This document shows positions 33,376-41,924 of a DNA stretch of 64,000 bases, in pieces. How positions within the stretch are numbered: the stretch's first letter is position 1; each line of letters begins with the position of its first letter. Origin of the DNA: Amycolatopsis vastitatis (GTDB lineage: Bacteria > Actinomycetota > Actinomycetes > Mycobacteriales > Pseudonocardiaceae); the NCBI RefSeq assembly GCF_002234595.1, contig NZ_NMUL01000077.1:1-64000 (forward strand). The letters run 5' to 3'. Under the pieces are notes generated by a model. That model saw only the letters and a program-made list of their open reading frames with translations, made no database searches and was not told the DNA's origin. A program made the position numbers and the translations under genes.

Positions 33376-34611
33376 ATGACTACAGCCCGAGACGTCGACA
33401 CCAACGCCGCGCCGCGCGCGGACGAGCTGCGGACGGCGATGGTCGCCGCACTGCGCGAGATGGGAGCCATCCAGACCGAGCCGGTGGCCGACGTGTTCCG
33501 CACCGTCGAGCGTCACCTTTTCGCCCCTGATGCGCCGCTGGAGATGGTGTACGCCGCGAACAGCGCCGTGGTCACCAAGAGGGACGAAGCCGGGCTGGCC
33601 ATCAGCTCCCTGTCCGCGGCCCACATTCAGGCGGTGATGCTGGAGCAGGCGCAGATCCGCCCGGGAATGCGGGTGCTGGAGGTCGGGTCGGGCGGTTGCA
33701 ACGCGGCCTATCTCACTAAACTCGTCGGCCCGGCCGGCCAGGTCACCTCGGTCGACATCGACCCCGACATCGTCGCCTCGGCCAAGGCCCACCTCGCCGC
33801 GGCAGGCTATGACCAGGTCAACGTGGTCCTGGCCGACGCCGAGAACGGCGTGCCCGATCACGCCCCGTACGACCGCGTGATCGTGACTGCCGGCGCGTGG
33901 GACCTCCCCCCGGCGTGGTCTGACCAGCTCAACGGCGGCGGCCAGATCGTCGTCCCGTTCCGGGTGCGGGGCCTGACCCGTACGGTGGCCTTCGAGCGCG
34001 ACGGCGACCACCTGACCAGCCGGGACTACCGCCTGTGCGGCTTTGTGCCGATGCAGGGCATCGGCGCCCACACCGAGCGTCGGGTCCCCCTGGATGGTGA
34101 CGAGGTTGTTCTGCGCGTCGACGAGGACAAGGCGCTCGACGTCGACAGCTTGGCCGCGGCCCTGCGCTCGCCGCGGCTGGAGCTCTGGTCGGGTGTCGAG
34201 TTCGACCAGGTCGACGAACTGGACTTTTGGATCGGCACGCACGCGCCCGTCTTCGGTCTGCTCACGGCTCAGGACGGCCCGATCGAGTGCGGCCTCGTCG
34301 CGCCGTCGGCGAAACGGGGTGTGCCGACGCTGGTGCGCGGCGGCAGCTTTGCGTACCGCACCAAGCGCCCGATCGACGGCACCGACACCTTCGAGACCGG
34401 CGTGTACGCCCACGGACCGGACGCTCGGGCCGTGGCCGAGGAGTACGTCGAACTGTTGCGTAGGTGGGACCGCGATCACCGGGGCCGACGAGGCGCCGTC
34501 ATCGAGGCGTATCCGGCCGGCACCCCGAGCACTGCACTGCCGCAGGGATGCGTCGTGGACAAGAAGCACACGCGCGTCGTCATCTCCTGGCCCCGGACAC
34601 AGGCGTCCTGA
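33376..34611 (+). CDS. FxLD-system protein-L-isoaspartate O-methyltransferase-like enzyme
   Basis: 411 residues. A PCMT-type methyltransferase: SSLSAAHIQAVML near 77-89, then the SAM loop VLEVGSGGCNAAYL at 100-113 and VTSVDIDPDIVASAK. The C-terminal about 180 residues form an extension typical of the FxLD-system enzymes. In the studied relative OlvS_A the enzyme methylates a core Asp of a lanthipeptide, which rearranges through a succinimide to isoaspartate; the TDDG of the precursor here offers the target. It lies 48 bases before the precursor gene. Confidence 0.9.
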   Translation: MTTARDVDTNAAPRADELRTAMVAALREMGAIQTEPVADVFRTVERHLFAPDAPLEMVYAANSAVVTKRDEAGLAISSLSAAHIQAVMLEQAQIRPGMRVLEVGSGGCNAAYLTKLVGPAGQVTSVDIDPDIVASAKAHLAAAGYDQVNVVLADAENGVPDHAPYDRVIVTAGAWDLPPAWSDQLNGGGQIVVPFRVRGLTRTVAFERDGDHLTSRDYRLCGFVPMQGIGAHTERRVPLDGDEVVLRVDEDKALDVDSLAAALRSPRLELWSGVEFDQVDELDFWIGTHAPVFGLLTAQDGPIECGLVAPSAKRGVPTLVRGGSFAYRTKRPIDGTDTFETGVYAHGPDARAVAEEYVELLRRWDRDHRGRRGAVIEAYPAGTPSTALPQGCVVDKKHTRVVISWPRTQAS

Positions 34612-34659
34612 CCTGACAGGCGCCTGGGACAAGGCACAACCGTCAACCAAGGAGGTTCT

Positions 34660-34833
34660 GTGACAGCTCTACTGAACGAGTCCACTGCGGCGCCGAATGC
34701 GGCGGCAGCCAACCCGGACTGGGATCTCGACCTGAGCATCGTCGAGTCCGGACCGGTCGTCGAGGAGATGATGCGGCTGACCGACGACGGCTGCGGATCC
34801 ACGTGCGAGTCGGCCTGCAACTCCTGCGCGTAG
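34660..34833 (+). CDS. FxLD-family class I lanthipeptide precursor
   Basis: 57 residues from a GTG with AAGGAGG six bases before it. The leader carries WDLDL, the position of the F-x-L-D motif with Trp instead of Phe, then SIVESGPVVEEMMRL. The core TDDGCGSTCESACNSCA has four Cys and several Ser/Thr for lanthionine rings, and the Asp-Asp-Gly that is the likely isoaspartate site. It is followed by a strong hairpin and lanB. Confidence 0.93.
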   Translation: MTALLNESTAAPNAAAANPDWDLDLSIVESGPVVEEMMRLTDDGCGSTCESACNSCA

Positions 34834-34860
34834 TCACAGCGGGACTGAACTGAATCCGAG

Positions 34861-34914
34861 GAACTGCTGCACCCGGTGGCGGCGCTGCTGCCGTGTCTCC
34901 GGGTGCAGCAGTTC
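34861..34914 (+). terminator. Perfect 16-bp stem between precursor and lanB
   Basis: GAACTGCTGCACCCGG (34861-34876) pairs exactly with CCGGGTGCAGCAGTTC (34899-34914) around a 22-base loop. It begins 27 bases after the precursor stop and ends 19 bases before lanB. Partial termination or mRNA stabilisation here would give much more precursor than enzyme, as known in other lanthipeptide operons. Confidence 0.75.
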
Positions 34915-34933
34915 GGGGTTTGAGGATGTGGCG

Positions 34934-37900
34934 ATGTACGAGTTCGTGGACGCGGCCGTCATCCGAGCGGCCACCCGGCCGCTTGCCGCTGAGGCGCCGC
35001 CCTGGCCGGATTTGACCGATCTCACGGGCGACCCGGTCGCGCGGTGGCGCGGGTGGCTGCAACAGGTCCGGGAGTTGCCTGGTTTCGCCGCAGCACTCGA
35101 TATCGCGAGCCCGTCCCTGGCCTGTCGTGTCGACGACGTGTGCGCCGGGCACCGGCTGCCGGAACGCCACGTCCGCCGCGCCGTGGTCTCGACCGTGCGC
35201 TACCTGCTGCGGGCCACCGGCCGAGCCACCCCGTTCGGCTTGTTCGCCGGGATCGCGCCGGTGCGCCTCGGCTCTCCGTCCGCCGGGCACCTCGGTGCCG
35301 ATCATCGTGCGCTAGTGCGGGTCGAGACCGAGTGGCTCACCGACGTGATCACACGCCTGGAGAGCTGCCACGAACTGCGTCAGCGCCTGCTGGTCGTGCG
35401 CACGAACCTGGCGTTTATCCGCGACGGGCGGCTGGTGGTCGGCTGCCAGCAGCGCGGCGGCCACGACATCGAGCCCGCCGAGGTGTCGGTCCGGTACACC
35501 AAGCCGATCCAAGCCATCCTGGACGCGACCGAGCGGCCGATCCGGGTGAGCGATCTGACGGTCAAGCTGGCTGCCGACTTCCCGGATACCCCGGACACCC
35601 TGATCGACAGGATGCTGGCCGGGCTGGTGGCACAGCGGATCCTGCTCACCAGTCTCCAGCCGCCCATGACCGCCACCGACCCGCTAGCTCACGTCAACGA
35701 GGCCCTGACCGCGGCCGGCGCCGACACGGTGGCCGAGGTAGCCGGCCTGGCCAGTGCCCTGCGGGGTGTCCACGCCACCCTGGCACGCCACGATCACGCC
35801 CGCACCGCTGAACAGGCCCGCACCGTGCGCGCCGCCGCTGTGAAACTCGGAACGGCCGACGCCGCCGAGCGGGTGACGTCGGTGGACCTGGTCCTCGATG
35901 GCGACGTCGTCCTGCCACCGCAGCTCGCGGACGAAGCAGCCGCCGCTGCCAGAGTCCTGGTCCACCTCACCCCACGGCCATTCGGCTCACCGGCCTGGCA
36001 GGACTACCACGGCAGATTCATCGAACGGTACGGCGTCGGCGCCGCGGTGCCCGTCGAGGAACTCCTGCACGGCGACCACGGCCTGGGCTTTCCGGCCGGG
36101 TATCGCGACTCGAGCCTGCAGGCTCCGGCCCGCTCCGGCCCGCAGGAGCGTGACGACGTCTTGCTGGCCCTGGTGCAGGCTGCTGCTCTACGGCAGGACG
36201 AGGAGATCGTGCTCACCGAGAAGCTGATCACCGACCTCGCCGCGGCGGACCTCAGCGAGATCCAACCCCAGCCGCACACCGAGCTGCGCCTGCGGGTACA
36301 CGCCACCACGCTCGCCGCCCTGACCGCCGGCGACTTCGAGCTCGCCGTCACCGGAGTGTCCCGTGCTGCCGGGACCACGACCGGACGGTTCCTCGACCTG
36401 TTCAAGCAACCGGACCGCGACAGGATGACGACCGCCTACGCCGGGCTGCCCACCGTCAACGAGAAGGCGATCGCGGTGCAGGTCTCCGGCCCCACCCTCT
36501 ACCGAAGATCGGACAACGTCGCCCGGACACCGGCGGTGCTGCCGCATCTGCTGGCTCTGGGCGAACACCGCCTCAGCTACGATGGCCTGCTTTCCCTGCA
36601 CGACCTCGCGGTCGTCGCGGACGCCCAGCGCCTCTTCCTGATCTCGCTGTCCCAGCAGGTCCCGGTGGAACCGGTCGTGTTCAGCGCGGTGGAATATCTC
36701 AACCACGCCCACCCCCTGCTCCGGTTCCTCTGCGAGATCAGCACCGCTCGCGCCGCTGCCTGCGCCCCCTTCTCGTGGGGAGCCGCCAGCCGGCTGCCGT
36801 TCCTGCCGAGGCTGCGCTATCGGCGCAGCGTCCTCTCGCCCGCCCGCTGGCTGCTGGCCTCCTCGGACCTAGCCGCCCCCGGAGCGCCCTGGACGACCTG
36901 GGTGGACAGCCTCACAACCTGGCGGCAGCGGCTACGCGTGCCACCGACGGTGTACCTCGGTGAGAGCGACCGCAGGATCCGGCTGGATCTGACCGAGCCC
37001 GCCCATCTGCATGTGCTGCGCCGCGAATTGACCCGTGCCGGACGCGTCGCAATCCGCGAAGCACCCGATGACAGTGCCTTCGGCTGGATCGGCGGCCACG
37101 CCCACGAAGTCGTCCTCCCCCTGGCAACCACCGCCCGCCCGGTTCCCCACCGGCGCTGGCCCTTGCGGATCGTCGGCCGCGACCACGGCCACCTGCCAGG
37201 TGCTAGCCCCTGGCTGTTCGCCAAACTCTACGGCCACCCGGACCGGCACACCGCTGTCCTCGCCCAACACCTCCCAGCCTTACTGTCCACCTGGGACGAC
37301 GAGCCAGAGTGGTGGTTCCTGCGCTACCAAGACCCCGAGCCCCACCTGCGCTTGCGGTTTCGCCTGCGCGACAGCAACGACTTCGCCGCGACCGCCGCCC
37401 GGGTGGCGACCTGGGCGAACGAGCTGCGCCGCCGCGGACTCATCGGACAATTGCAGTTCGACACCTACTACCCGGAAACCGGGCGATTCGGTACCGGCCT
37501 GGCCATGACCGCCGCCGAAGCGGTCTTCGCCGCTGACTCCACCGCAGCCCTCACCCAGTTGGCCGCAACTGGCCGACGGGACGGCCCCGGCCCGCACGCC
37601 GTCACCGCCGCGAGCATGGTCGACCTCGCCATCTCGGCGAGTGGCGGCATCGACGCCGGAATGCAGTGGCTGATCGACCACGCCACCACGCCCTCAGCAC
37701 CGGCCGCGCCCCGGCCGGTACACCAGGCCGCGATCAGGCTGGCGAACCCGCACCGCACCTGGGCCGCGCTGCGCGCGATCCCCGGCGGCGAGCCCATCGC
37801 CGCGGCATGGGGCCACCGACGAACCGCGCTGGAGGCCTACCGCGCGGCGCTCACCGTCGAGAGCGGCGCCACCCCGGAAGCAGTTCTGCCGGACCTGCTG

Positions 37901-38014
37901 CACCTGCACCACGTCCGGTTAGCCGGCATCGACCTCGATGCCGAACGTGCCTGCCTTCGCCTGGCTCGCGCCGCTGCCCTGAGCTGGACCAGCCGCCCGA
38001 GAGGAGCATCATGA
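34934..38014 (+). CDS. Class I lantibiotic dehydratase (LanB), full length
   Basis: 1026 residues. The N-terminal part (about 1-700) is the glutamylation domain, with RYLLRATGRATPFGLFAGIA near 97 as the family hallmark. The C-terminal about 270 residues are the SpaB_C elimination domain (WWFLRYQDPEPHLRLRFRLR, GLIGQLQFDTYYPETGRFGT). It uses glutamyl-tRNA to dehydrate Ser/Thr in the core peptide. I chose the ATG at 34934 after GAGGATGTGGCG; a GTG at 34928 is an alternative. The stop overlaps lanC (ATGA). Confidence 0.95.
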   Translation: MYEFVDAAVIRAATRPLAAEAPPWPDLTDLTGDPVARWRGWLQQVRELPGFAAALDIASPSLACRVDDVCAGHRLPERHVRRAVVSTVRYLLRATGRATPFGLFAGIAPVRLGSPSAGHLGADHRALVRVETEWLTDVITRLESCHELRQRLLVVRTNLAFIRDGRLVVGCQQRGGHDIEPAEVSVRYTKPIQAILDATERPIRVSDLTVKLAADFPDTPDTLIDRMLAGLVAQRILLTSLQPPMTATDPLAHVNEALTAAGADTVAEVAGLASALRGVHATLARHDHARTAEQARTVRAAAVKLGTADAAERVTSVDLVLDGDVVLPPQLADEAAAAARVLVHLTPRPFGSPAWQDYHGRFIERYGVGAAVPVEELLHGDHGLGFPAGYRDSSLQAPARSGPQERDDVLLALVQAAALRQDEEIVLTEKLITDLAAADLSEIQPQPHTELRLRVHATTLAALTAGDFELAVTGVSRAAGTTTGRFLDLFKQPDRDRMTTAYAGLPTVNEKAIAVQVSGPTLYRRSDNVARTPAVLPHLLALGEHRLSYDGLLSLHDLAVVADAQRLFLISLSQQVPVEPVVFSAVEYLNHAHPLLRFLCEISTARAAACAPFSWGAASRLPFLPRLRYRRSVLSPARWLLASSDLAAPGAPWTTWVDSLTTWRQRLRVPPTVYLGESDRRIRLDLTEPAHLHVLRRELTRAGRVAIREAPDDSAFGWIGGHAHEVVLPLATTARPVPHRRWPLRIVGRDHGHLPGASPWLFAKLYGHPDRHTAVLAQHLPALLSTWDDEPEWWFLRYQDPEPHLRLRFRLRDSNDFAATAARVATWANELRRRGLIGQLQFDTYYPETGRFGTGLAMTAAEAVFAADSTAALTQLAATGRRDGPGPHAVTAASMVDLAISASGGIDAGMQWLIDHATTPSAPAAPRPVHQAAIRLANPHRTWAALRAIPGGEPIAAAWGHRRTALEAYRAALTVESGATPEAVLPDLLHLHHVRLAGIDLDAERACLRLARAAALSWTSRPRGAS

Positions 38015-39246
38015 CCCGGACCTTTCCCGAACTCCTCGCCGCGGCCGGTGCGATCGCCGACCAACTCGCCGATCCGCACACCGTCAACCCCGGCGGGCCC
38101 GGCCGCCGCCGGCCGCAATCGCTGGCCGGCGGCGCCGCGGGCATCGCGCTGCTGCACATCGCACGAGCCCGCTCCGGCCACGCCGCCTGGACCACCGCAC
38201 GGTCTTGGCTGGCCGCCGCTGCCCGGGAGACCCTCAGCGCCGGGCCCAACGCCAACCTGTACTTCGGCGCCCCCACCCTGGCGTTCGTCACTCACCTGGC
38301 GGCCGACGAGCCCGGCAAGTACGCGCGGGCCCTCGCTGAGCTCGACGCGATCACCATCGCCCTGACCCGCCGCCGCCTCGACGCTGCACACGCCCGCATC
38401 GACCGCAAGGAACGGCCAGTGCTGGCCGAATTCGACCTCATCCGCGGTCTGGGCGGACTCGGCAGCTACCACCTTCAGCGCCATCCCGGCCACGACATCA
38501 CCCGCAGCGTGCTCGGGTACCTCGTCCGGCTGACCGAACCGCTGCCAGGCCGCGCCGACGATGACGTGCCCGGCTGGTGGACTGAAGTCTCTCCCAACGG
38601 CGACGTCTCGTCGGACTTCCCCGGCGGACACGGCAACCTGGGCATGTCCCACGGCATCGCCGGCCCGCTGAGCGTGCTCGCCCTCGCACTGCGCCGCGGC
38701 ATCGCCGTCGACGGGCACGCCGAGGCCATCGGCCGCATCCAGCGCTGGCTGGACCTCTGGCAACAGCGCGATCCGACCGGGCCGTGGTGGCCCGGCTTCA
38801 TCACCCTGCAACAGTCCCGGACCCGGCACGTCGATCCGGACACCCGACAGCGACCTTCGTGGTGCTACGGCTCCCCGGGCCTGGCTCGCGCACAACAGCT
38901 TGCCGCGCTGGCGATCGGTGACGTCGAACGCCAGAGCGTTGCCGAAGCTGCGATGCTGTGCTGCCTGCGCGACCCGACGCAACTGGACCGCCTCGTCGAC
39001 AGCGGGCTGTGCCACGGCACCGCCGGCGTGCTCCAGGCGGCCTGGCGCATGTCCCGGGACGCGCGAACACGAGACCTCGCCGGCGCACTGCCTGCCCTGG
39101 CAGAACGGCTGCTTGCCGAACTCCCCGCGGTCCGCGACGAGGTCGAGTTCCTCGACGGCCTCGCCGGAATCGGACTGGCCCTGCACACCGTGGGCGCCGA
39201 GTCCGAGCCTGCCACCGCGTGGGACGCCTGCCTGCTGTTGACCTGA
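38011..39246 (+). CDS. Lanthionine synthetase C family cyclase (LanC)
   Basis: 411 residues. The zinc ligands are visible: Cys285 in RPSWCYGSPG and Cys334-His335 in SGLCHGTAG. The HGNLGMSHGIAGPL stretch near 207-219 supplies the conserved catalytic His. It adds Cys thiols to dehydrated residues to form (methyl)lanthionine rings. The frame is open upstream of the ATG, but that part lies inside lanB. Confidence 0.95.
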   Translation: MTRTFPELLAAAGAIADQLADPHTVNPGGPGRRRPQSLAGGAAGIALLHIARARSGHAAWTTARSWLAAAARETLSAGPNANLYFGAPTLAFVTHLAADEPGKYARALAELDAITIALTRRRLDAAHARIDRKERPVLAEFDLIRGLGGLGSYHLQRHPGHDITRSVLGYLVRLTEPLPGRADDDVPGWWTEVSPNGDVSSDFPGGHGNLGMSHGIAGPLSVLALALRRGIAVDGHAEAIGRIQRWLDLWQQRDPTGPWWPGFITLQQSRTRHVDPDTRQRPSWCYGSPGLARAQQLAALAIGDVERQSVAEAAMLCCLRDPTQLDRLVDSGLCHGTAGVLQAAWRMSRDARTRDLAGALPALAERLLAELPAVRDEVEFLDGLAGIGLALHTVGAESEPATAWDACLLLT

Positions 39247-39266
39247 ACGCGCGGAAGGATCACAAC

Positions 39267-40073
39267 ATGACCCCGTCGTGGTGCCAGGTGTTCGTCCAGT
39301 TCAACGATTGGGACGCCGCCGAAGGCATCGCCGTCACAGACCTCGCTCCGGTGCTCACCGACGCTGAGGACACGGGCCTGATCAGCTCCTGGTTCTTCAT
39401 CCGGAAGGCCCCCTGCTGGCGCGTGCGCTTCCTCCCACACGACCAGGACACCGCGCCGAAGGCCACCGAGCGCATTCACCAGCGGCTCGCCACGCTGGAG
39501 AACGATCACCGAATCACCCGATCGGTGAAGACCATCTACGAACCCGAAACCCACGCCTTCGGCGGCCCCACCGCGATGGAGACCGCCCACCGGCTCTTCC
39601 ACCAGGACAGCCACCACATCCTGACCTACCTCGGCAGCGAACGCGATGCCGCAGGCGGAGCAGACGACCAGCGGCGCGAGCTGTCGATTCTGCTGTGCAG
39701 CGCCATGATGCGCAGCGCCCAGCAGGACTGGCACGAACAAGGCGACATCTGGGCGCGCGTCGCCGAACACCGCACACTTCCACCCGACACCCCCCAAGAC
39801 CGGCTGCGTGACCTGGAACCCTCGCTGCAGCGGTTGATGACCACCGACACCGAAAAGGTGCTCCAGGACAACGGAACCTTCGCCAGTTGGGCCGCGGCGT
39901 TCACTCAGGCAGGTGCTCGCCTCGGTGACCTCGCGATGACCGGCGGCTTGGATCGCGGGGTGCGCGCCGTGCTGGCCAAGCACGTGATCTTCGCCTGGAA
40001 CCGGCTCGGCCTGTCCCACACCAGGCAAAGCATCCTCGCCAACGTCGCCAGAGCCGCTGTCTTCGCCTCGTAA
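39267..40073 (+). CDS. Stand-alone thiopeptide-type (SpaB_C-like) biosynthesis protein
   Basis: 268 residues, ATG after GGAAGGATC. SWFFIRKAPCWRVRFLPHDQ, TKTIYEPETHAFGGPTAMET and HQDSHHILTYL match the SpaB C-terminal or thiopeptide-type bacteriocin biosynthesis domain. LanB here already carries its own copy of that domain, so this second one is extra; in related clusters such proteins catalyse additional eliminations or assist substrate handling. It lies 20 bases after lanC. Confidence 0.85.
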   Translation: MTPSWCQVFVQFNDWDAAEGIAVTDLAPVLTDAEDTGLISSWFFIRKAPCWRVRFLPHDQDTAPKATERIHQRLATLENDHRITRSVKTIYEPETHAFGGPTAMETAHRLFHQDSHHILTYLGSERDAAGGADDQRRELSILLCSAMMRSAQQDWHEQGDIWARVAEHRTLPPDTPQDRLRDLEPSLQRLMTTDTEKVLQDNGTFASWAAAFTQAGARLGDLAMTGGLDRGVRAVLAKHVIFAWNRLGLSHTRQSILANVARAAVFAS

Positions 40074-40117
40074 GACAAGCCGAACGCACCCGCCGAGTCC
40101 GATGAGGAGAGGACGCC

Positions 40118-41227
40118 GTGCACCGAACCGGCCAAGACCTTCTCGAATCCAGAGTGACCGAGTGGTTCCCGCTCCTACCCCGCACCCGGCCACACTGCCG
40201 CGCCCTCGACCACCGGGTCGAGGAGATCCGGCAGCTCACACGCGCGGCAGCGGGCAAACCGGCCGAAGATCGGATCGCTACCGCTGCGGAGGCCCACAAC
40301 AAGGCGGCGCTCGTGCTGAGCGACTGCGGTCTGCATGATGCGGCGCACCAGTTATGCTGGCAGCAGTTCGACCTCTTTCACGCGAACTGGCCACTGCCGG
40401 TGCGCTCGGCGAAACTCGCCCTCCAGCCCGTGGTCAACCTCGGCAGGCTGCTCGTCCGCGCCGGGCACTTCGACCGCGCCTACGAGATCTTCGTGAATGT
40501 GTTCGACGCCGTGCGGAACCAGACAACGACTACGGTCGACGGGCGCAAGATCGATTTCAGTCCCTTCGTCGTTCGGCCCGAACACCACAAGGAAGTCGTA
40601 CGTTTCCTGTGGACCGTCCTCCTGGCCGACGGCACGCGCGCTCTTACCAGGGCCGGCCGCTGGCATGACGCCCTTCAGCACGTGCAGAACCAGAAGGGGA
40701 TCGCCCGGCGGATGCTCGACGGCCGCCAAGTGGCCATCCTCGAGCGATATTTCGCCGATGACTACGACGCTGCCCTCCACCTGCTGGACCACAGCGAGAC
40801 ACCCGACGCCTGGGACCGGGCAGTGGCCGGCTTCCTGCGGGCACTGTGCCTCCGCAGCATCGCACCAGCCGACCGGGCAATGCCGACTGCGGAGGTCGAG
40901 AAGTTCCTGCACCCGGCACCTACGCCCGGCCATCCCGTGTTCCGCATCCGCCTCGGCCTGTGCATCCTTGATCTCACCGCAGACGTTGACGCACCCCGGT
41001 TGGCCGCCCAGCTCGTACGCGAAGCGCTCACATCCGGCGACGCCTATCTGGCGCGAGACGTACTCACGCATGACCGGTGCCGCTCGGACACCACGGAGGA
41101 CAACTTGACGACGCTCACCGCGACCGTGCACGCAGCCGGCCTCGGCCGTGGCGCCCTTCCCAACCGGCTGCGCGACGCCCTCACAGCTGCAGTGCGAGCG
41201 AGCGAAGCCCTGCTGACAACTTGGTGA
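40118..41227 (+). CDS. Helical-repeat (TPR-like) protein ending the lanthipeptide operon
   Basis: 369 residues, GTG start after GGAGAGGACGCC. All-helical with repeat-like pairs (AAEAHNKAALVLSDCGLHDA, AYEIFVNVFDAVRN, AGRWHDALQHVQNQKGIARR, ATVHAAGLGRGALP). It has no membrane segment. Proteins of this kind often close FxLD clusters, but I know no proven role. It converges on the GNAT gene at 41295. Confidence 0.65.
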   Translation: MHRTGQDLLESRVTEWFPLLPRTRPHCRALDHRVEEIRQLTRAAAGKPAEDRIATAAEAHNKAALVLSDCGLHDAAHQLCWQQFDLFHANWPLPVRSAKLALQPVVNLGRLLVRAGHFDRAYEIFVNVFDAVRNQTTTTVDGRKIDFSPFVVRPEHHKEVVRFLWTVLLADGTRALTRAGRWHDALQHVQNQKGIARRMLDGRQVAILERYFADDYDAALHLLDHSETPDAWDRAVAGFLRALCLRSIAPADRAMPTAEVEKFLHPAPTPGHPVFRIRLGLCILDLTADVDAPRLAAQLVREALTSGDAYLARDVLTHDRCRSDTTEDNLTTLTATVHAAGLGRGALPNRLRDALTAAVRASEALLTTW

Positions 41228-41294
41228 CCACCAAGGAGACGCAGTTGGCCTGGTCTCACGTTCCGTTTGACCGGGCTGCTAACGGCAGATCTGC

Positions 41295-41924
41295 TCACCG
41301 TGCCCCGGTGCCGCCGCGATGTTCTCGGTGCACGCACGGCGCCCCGGTGTGCGAATACGCGATGCGGGAACGGAAGGCCTGCGCGACGACCCCTTCCGGC
41401 AGTGGCGCGGTCCACCGGTACTGGGGTGCGCTGACGCGAGCCGCGGCGACGAGGGTGCGGCCGTAGCCCAGTCGCCGGTACCCGGCGACGACGTGGACGT
41501 AGTCGAGGGTCGCTGTCCGGCATGCCGGGCAAAGGCTGACGGTTGCGGTAGCGACGGCGGCGCCGTCGAGCTGCAGCTCGATCCGCTCGGGCGCCGTCCG
41601 GGTCGCGACGGGATGGGCGATGAGCACCAGGCCCTGCTGAGGTGCCGCCGCTGGCAGATGGCGGACGGTGATGTCGAGGAGGGCCCATTCGGCGAGCCGC
41701 CGTTCAGCAGGATTGAGAGCTTCGACGCGACGGCACGTTTCGCACAAGGTGCCGTGTAGCCGGTAGCGATGGCTGTAGGTGCGGGTCATGCCGTAATGGG
41801 TGAGGTACTCCCCGCGCAGGCACTGGACGGGGACGCCTGCGGCGGGCCGGATCGGCAGAAGATCGCCGTACTCGCCGCGGGCGCCGGAGCGTGGGCCACC
41901 GACGGCGGGCTGGCTGGCCGTCAT
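41295..41924 (-). CDS. GNAT-type acetyltransferase with CxxC motifs
   Basis: 209 residues. The C-terminal half carries LDYVHVVAGYRRLGYGRTLV, the acetyl-CoA binding pattern, and ends QYRWTAPLPEGVVAQAFRSR. Upstream lie TLCETCRRVEAL and LCPACRT, possible zinc sites. The ATG overlaps the dnaE2 stop (ATGA), so it is expressed with dnaE2 and perhaps under SOS control. Substrate unknown. Confidence 0.65.
   Translation of the reverse strand: MTASQPAVGGPRSGARGEYGDLLPIRPAAGVPVQCLRGEYLTHYGMTRTYSHRYRLHGTLCETCRRVEALNPAERRLAEWALLDITVRHLPAAAPQQGLVLIAHPVATRTAPERIELQLDGAAVATATVSLCPACRTATLDYVHVVAGYRRLGYGRTLVAAARVSAPQYRWTAPLPEGVVAQAFRSRIAYSHTGAPCVHREHRGGTGAR

Noticed and set aside
37666..38010. Longer lanC reading frame starting inside lanB
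   Set aside because: The upstream part is an out-of-frame shadow of lanB; the ATG at 38011 overlaps the lanB stop and has GAGAGGAG before it.
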